A model generated the notes under the pieces. That model made no database searches and was not told the origin of the DNA. It saw only the letters and a list, made by a program, of their open reading frames with translations. The position numbers were made by a program, and so were the translations under genes. Shown here in pieces: positions 6,079 through 8,043 of a DNA stretch of 8,043 bases; positions within the stretch are counted from its first letter, which is position 1; every line of letters starts with the position of its first letter. The DNA comes from Ruminococcus sp. (lineage in GTDB: Bacteria; Bacillota; Clostridia; Oscillospirales; Ruminococcaceae). Location of the stretch: positions 1-8,043 of the forward strand of contig JAGAQS010000244.1 in assembly GCA_017622635.1 (NCBI GenBank), in the 5' to 3' direction.

Positions 6079-6107
6079 TTGCAATTTTTTTGTAAATACG
6101 CTATAAT
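6079..6107 (+). promoter_or_regulatory. SigA-type promoter of the DUF4317 gene
   Basis: TTGCAA (6079-6084), 17-bp spacer, TATAAT (6102-6107). The -10 is perfect and the -35 matches four of six. It sits back to back with the candidate SigE promoter of the divergent operon. Confidence 0.65.
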
Positions 6108-6139
6108 ATATATACTCTCCATAAAGAAAGGAAATTACT

Positions 6140-7270
6140 ATGAACAAAAAAGAAACTGCGGAAATCAAAAAGAATTTTTCCGACAAGAGCGGTTTTTTCA
6201 TAATGGAAAAGATTCTCACCGCTTTTGTTGACGCTGAAAAGAATGTACGTTACAATCATGTCAATTCGTGCCTGACTATGCCTGCGGAGGAACACGACGT
6301 TTACAGTGAGACTCTTAAAAAAGTACTTAATACAAATGTCGGAAAAGCATTTGTAGAGTATGAGTTTCCAAATGAAGCATACGACGAGGGTAAACCTCAG
6401 AACATACTTTATACCCTCCTGAAATCCGAACTGAAAGACGAGCAGGCGTGTGAAAATTTCGTGAACCATATCGCTGAAAATTTTGTGTATTCAGGACCTT
6501 ATGCAGTAATTACGGCTTACTGTTGCTATACAATCAGACGTAAAGACAAAAACGACGATTTCGCCGACGGTGAAGATGAGATTTACAGGTATTTACTTAC
6601 GGCAATATGCCCCGTGAATACAGGCAGTGACGGCTTTGTGTTTGATTCTTTCAATAATGAAATAGTCAAGAAACTTAACACGGAACTTATTATAAGCAAA
6701 TCTGCTTCCGACGGTTTTCTGTATCCCGTTTTCAGTAACAGAAGTACAGATGTTAACCATGTGATGTACTATTCAAAAAAGGCAAACGATCCGAATATTT
6801 CAATGGTTGAGGACGTTCTGGGCTGTACGTTTATCATGTCTGCCGAAAACGAAAAGACAAGTTTTCAGAAAATACTTAAAAATGTAGTAGGTGACGACCT
6901 TGATTATATGCTTATAAAAACGGTCAACGAAAAGATTCAGGAAGTCGTTGACGAAAACAAAAACGAAACCGACAAGGCTGTTATTGACGATTCAAAGCTG
7001 AAAAACATTCTTACCGATATAGGCGTACCTGAAGAACGTGTGCAGATGGTTGAACCCGTTTACGAAAAAGTCTGCGGTGATGCACCTCTTACTGCCTCAA
7101 ATCTTGTGGACAACAAAACAGTGCTTTCGTCAGCAGGAATTACCGTAAACATAAAGCCGTCCGCAAGTGATAAAATCCGCACAAGCGTTGTTGACGGAAG
7201 AAGATGCCTGCTTATTGACATTGATGACCCCAATATTGAAATAAACGGTCTGCCCGTCACTTTAAGTTAA
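6140..7270 (+). CDS. DUF4317 family protein of unknown function
   Basis: A 376-residue cytoplasmic protein, recognised as DUF4317 from its start MNKKETAEIKKNF and the following pattern (ILTAFVDAEKNVRYNHVNSCLTMPAEE, KAFVEYEF). This family is common in Clostridia and has no established role. No signal peptide, membrane segment, nucleotide-binding loop or obvious catalytic triad is visible. Around 115-180 it has an YAVITAYCCYTIRRKDKND segment and ICPVN, typical of the family; the C-terminal third is acidic and ends in a small beta-rich part (RRCLLIDIDDPNIEINGLPVTL). AAGGA (6128-6132) precedes ATG 6140 by seven bases. It has its own promoter and a terminator right after the stop, so it is a single-gene unit divergent from the spore coat operon; sharing the intergenic region does not by itself imply a sporulation role. 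Confidence 0.85.
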   Translation: MNKKETAEIKKNFSDKSGFFIMEKILTAFVDAEKNVRYNHVNSCLTMPAEEHDVYSETLKKVLNTNVGKAFVEYEFPNEAYDEGKPQNILYTLLKSELKDEQACENFVNHIAENFVYSGPYAVITAYCCYTIRRKDKNDDFADGEDEIYRYLLTAICPVNTGSDGFVFDSFNNEIVKKLNTELIISKSASDGFLYPVFSNRSTDVNHVMYYSKKANDPNISMVEDVLGCTFIMSAENEKTSFQKILKNVVGDDLDYMLIKTVNEKIQEVVDENKNETDKAVIDDSKLKNILTDIGVPEERVQMVEPVYEKVCGDAPLTASNLVDNKTVLSSAGITVNIKPSASDKIRTSVVDGRRCLLIDIDDPNIEINGLPVTLS

Positions 7271-7272
7271 AT

Positions 7273-7305
7273 AAAAAAGACTGCATATATGTGCAGTCTT
7301 TTTTT
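7273..7305. terminator. Bidirectional terminator between DUF4317 and the second XRE gene
   Basis: A-run, GACTGCA, loop TATATG, TGCAGTC, then seven T's. A 13-bp stem when the A and T runs are counted. It begins two bases after the DUF4317 stop and also lies 17 bp beyond the stop of the converging XRE gene. Confidence 0.92.
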
Positions 7306-7321
7306 GTTGAATTATTAAATA

Positions 7322-7564
7322 TCAGTACATTTCCTGTTCAAGATTTCTGAAATGTTCGGTTTCAAAGAAGTATGAGATTGTGATTCCGAAACCGTCACAA
7401 AGTTTCTTGATAGTTACAATTCCGACATTTTTGGCTTTGTGGTTGACAATATCATTAACTGTTGACTGGGTAACGCCCGAAAGAGTCGAAAGCTTATTGA
7501 CTGTCAGGTTGTTTTCCTTACAGAGTTCAAGTATTCTGTAGGCGACTGCGTCTGAAATATTCAT
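7322..7564 (-). CDS. Small XRE-family helix-turn-helix regulator
   Basis: An 80-residue single-domain Cro/C1-type regulator. Helix 1 is AVAYRILELCKENNLT (6-21), helix 2 VNKLSTLSGV, the recognition helix follows the turn in TQSTVNDIVNHKAKN (32-46), and TIKKLCDGFGITISYFFE completes the fold. The short tail (HFRNLEQEMY) has no recognisable ligand domain. AAAGGA (7580-7575) lies ten bases before ATG 7564. It converges on DUF4317 and shares a terminator with it. Upstream lies a divergent, strong promoter bracketed by two identical palindromic operators, the nearer one 66 bp from its start codon. That layout resembles a repressor controlling a divergent transcript and perhaps itself. It is unlike the 1041-1274 XRE protein in sequence, so the two are not recent duplicates. 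Its own promoter is not evident. Confidence 0.88.
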   Translation of the reverse strand: MNISDAVAYRILELCKENNLTVNKLSTLSGVTQSTVNDIVNHKAKNVGIVTIKKLCDGFGITISYFFETEHFRNLEQEMY

Positions 7565-7600
7565 TATAACACTATCCTTTCATGTGAAAATTACATAAAT

Positions 7601-7626
7601 AATGATAGCATTTTTTGTATAAAATA
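7601..7626 (+). repeat. 26-bp inverted repeat, left copy
   Basis: Matches the reverse complement of 7949-7974 at 23 of 26 positions. It lies between the second XRE gene and operator 1. Read on the plus strand it contains ATG-ATA-GCA-TTT-TTT-GTA-TAA. Confidence 0.75.
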
Positions 7627-7629
7627 ATT

Positions 7630-7643
7630 AACGGTAAACCGTT
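7630..7643. promoter_or_regulatory. Palindromic operator 1 (AACGGTAAACCGTT)
   Basis: Perfect 6-bp arms AACGGT/ACCGTT around a 2-bp AA centre. It overlaps the first two bases of the -35 box of the 7642 promoter. An identical copy is at 7679-7692, 49 bp away centre to centre. The adjacent XRE protein is the likely ligand. Confidence 0.75.
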
Positions 7644-7670
7644 GACTTTTCAGATTCTTTGTGATATAAT
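7642..7670 (+). promoter_or_regulatory. Strong extended -10 promoter between two operators
   Basis: TTGACT (7642-7647), 17-bp spacer, TATAAT (7665-7670), with TGA directly before the -10 giving an extended -10 element. Operator 1 overlaps its -35 and operator 2 covers about +3 to +16, so a repressor on either site would block it. Confidence 0.82.
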
Positions 7671-7678
7671 AAAAACAT

Positions 7679-7692
7679 AACGGTAAACCGTT
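7679..7692. promoter_or_regulatory. Palindromic operator 2 (AACGGTAAACCGTT)
   Basis: Identical to operator 1, lying just after the predicted transcript start of the 7642 promoter. The AATT flank is on the outer side in both copies (left of operator 1, right of operator 2). Confidence 0.75.
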
Positions 7693-7755
7693 AATTATGT
7701 ACTTGAATGTGCATAATGAAATTCCTTTATAAACTATTTGGATTGGGTTTTTAGG

Positions 7756-7800
7756 AAAAAGACTGTCCGTACATTATAATATGTACGGGCGGTTTTTTTT
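7756..7800 (+). terminator. Strong intrinsic terminator of the short RNA
   Basis: Eight perfect pairs CCGTACAT (7767-7774) / ATGTACGG (7781-7788) around loop TATAAT, extended to about 13 pairs by ACTGT with GGCGGT including two G-U pairs, then eight T's (7793-7800). An A-run (7756-7760) precedes it. Confidence 0.9.
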
Positions 7801-7872
7801 ATTCATTTTTAATTTACTTGTTGTATTTAAACTTTTTTCAGAGCATATAAATAAAAAAATTATTGTGTGAAT

Positions 7873-7902
7873 AAAAAAAGTCCGGCATAAAACCGGATTT
7901 TT
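7873..7902. terminator. Second, smaller terminator, probably bidirectional
   Basis: A-run (7873-7879), TCCGG (7881-7885), loop CATAAAA, CCGGA (7893-7897), T-run (7898-7902). It could back up the short-RNA terminator or end a leftward transcript entering from the right edge. Confidence 0.75.
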
Positions 7903-7941
7903 ATACAGCGATAACGTTAATATTACCTCAGCGGAATATTA

Positions 7942-7960
7942 TTGTGTATATGTTACACAA
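7942..7960. promoter_or_regulatory. 19-bp palindrome TTGTGTA-N5-TACACAA
   Basis: Perfect 7-bp arms with a TATGT centre, the form of a dimeric repressor site. It partly overlaps the right copy of the 26-bp repeat. Nothing identifies the protein that would bind. Confidence 0.5.
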
Positions 7961-7974
7961 AAAACGCTATCATT
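7949..7974 (-). repeat. 26-bp inverted repeat, right copy
   Basis: Reverse complement of 7601-7626 at 23 of 26 positions; together the copies enclose 374 bp. On the minus strand it contains ATG-ATA-GCG-TTT-TTT-GTG-TAA. Confidence 0.75.
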
Positions 7975-8043
7975 TTTTTGTCATATATGCTGTTGGGGAG
8001 TGGACTTTTGGCGGTGTTAATAATTGATTCGCAGATTGTATCA

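Larger units (their letters stand above)
7677..7800 (+). ncRNA. Predicted operator-controlled short structured RNA
   Basis: Bounded by the predicted start of the 7642 promoter and a strong terminator, about 124 nt. After operator 2 it contains a 9-bp hairpin: ATTATGTAC (7694-7702), loop TTGAAT, GTGCATAAT (7709-7717), with one G-U pair. A largely unpaired A/U-rich middle (7719-7755) follows, including TTCCTTT (7722-7728), complementary to the AAAGGA ribosome sites used in this window. Two tiny reading frames exist, MYLNVHNEIPL (7697) and MKFLYKLFGLGF (7716), but neither has a ribosome binding site and the hairpin covers both starts. A non-coding RNA is therefore favoured; a micropeptide is not excluded. 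No known RNA family was recognised. Confidence 0.55.
7803..8043. other. Right-edge region without a supported gene
   Basis: About 240 bp, very AT-rich to 7870. It holds a terminator at 7873-7902, an inverted repeat TAATATT/AATATTA (7918-7924, 7935-7941), the 19-bp palindrome at 7942-7960 and the right copy of the 26-bp repeat. The last 60 bp are open on both strands but too short to assign. Confidence 0.6.

Noticed and set aside
5308..6469. Frames overlapping the sipL-like gene and the start of the DUF4317 gene
   Set aside because: Shadows of two well-supported genes; the minus-strand frames at 5869-6469 cross the divergent promoter region.
7060..7260. Minus-strand 66-codon frame inside DUF4317
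   Set aside because: Antisense shadow of the conserved C-terminal part.
7942..7960. Rex redox-repressor box
   Set aside because: Spacer is five rather than four bases and one arm base differs, so the assignment would be a guess.
7953..8042. Minus-strand open frame from the right edge (29 codons, ending MIAFFV)
   Set aside because: Too short and unrecognised to call as a gene; kept only as an observation linked to the inverted repeat.
7987..8043. Plus-strand frame open to the right edge (starts MLLGSGLLAVLIID)
   Set aside because: No ribosome site before the ATG; a TTG at 8008 after GGGGAG is possible, but only about 12 codons remain.
1..8043. tRNA, rRNA, CRISPR array or insertion sequence
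   Set aside because: No cloverleaf or rRNA motif, no regularly spaced repeats, and no transposase with terminal repeats beyond the Rpn-family gene; the only tandem repeat is coding.

Overview
The window looks like chromosomal DNA from an AT-rich, spore-forming Clostridia member, probably of the Ruminococcus/Oscillospiraceae type. The evidence is spoIVA next to a SPOCS/LysM (SipL-type) gene, a DUF4317 gene, AAGGAG-type ribosome binding sites, and several exact TTGACA-N17-TATAAT promoters. The genus is inferred from gene content and style, not from a marker gene.

Layout. 1-931 (minus) is the N-terminal two thirds of trkA, a potassium-uptake regulator cut by the left edge, with its own consensus promoter. 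1041-1274 (minus) is a small XRE regulator. Divergent from it are two short plus-strand genes of unknown function (1409-1603 and 1679-1855), each behind an exact consensus promoter; the second is too short for most gene callers. 1975-2907 (plus) is an Rpn/PD-(D/E)XK nuclease-transposase family gene with a 12-bp tandem repeat near its 3' end and a plausible internal start. It is flanked by two almost identical terminators. 2973-6016 (minus) is a two-gene sporulation operon, sipL-like then spoIVA, behind a candidate SigE promoter. 6140-7270 (plus) is a DUF4317 gene transcribed divergently from that operon. 7322-7564 (minus) is a second small XRE regulator. Beyond it lies about 480 bp with no convincing protein gene but much regulatory structure: two identical 14-bp palindromic operators bracketing a strong rightward promoter, a predicted short structured RNA of about 124 nt ending in a strong terminator, a second terminator, and a 26-bp inverted repeat bounding the region.

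How the genes work together. SpoIVA is the ATPase that polymerises as the basal layer of the spore coat. SipL-type proteins bind SpoIVA through their LysM domain, so the operon encodes a coat scaffold and its partner. The most interesting candidates for something undescribed are the XRE/twin-operator/short-RNA module at 7322-7800 and the possible nested C-terminal product of the Rpn gene. TrkA and DUF4317 look like ordinary resident genes.
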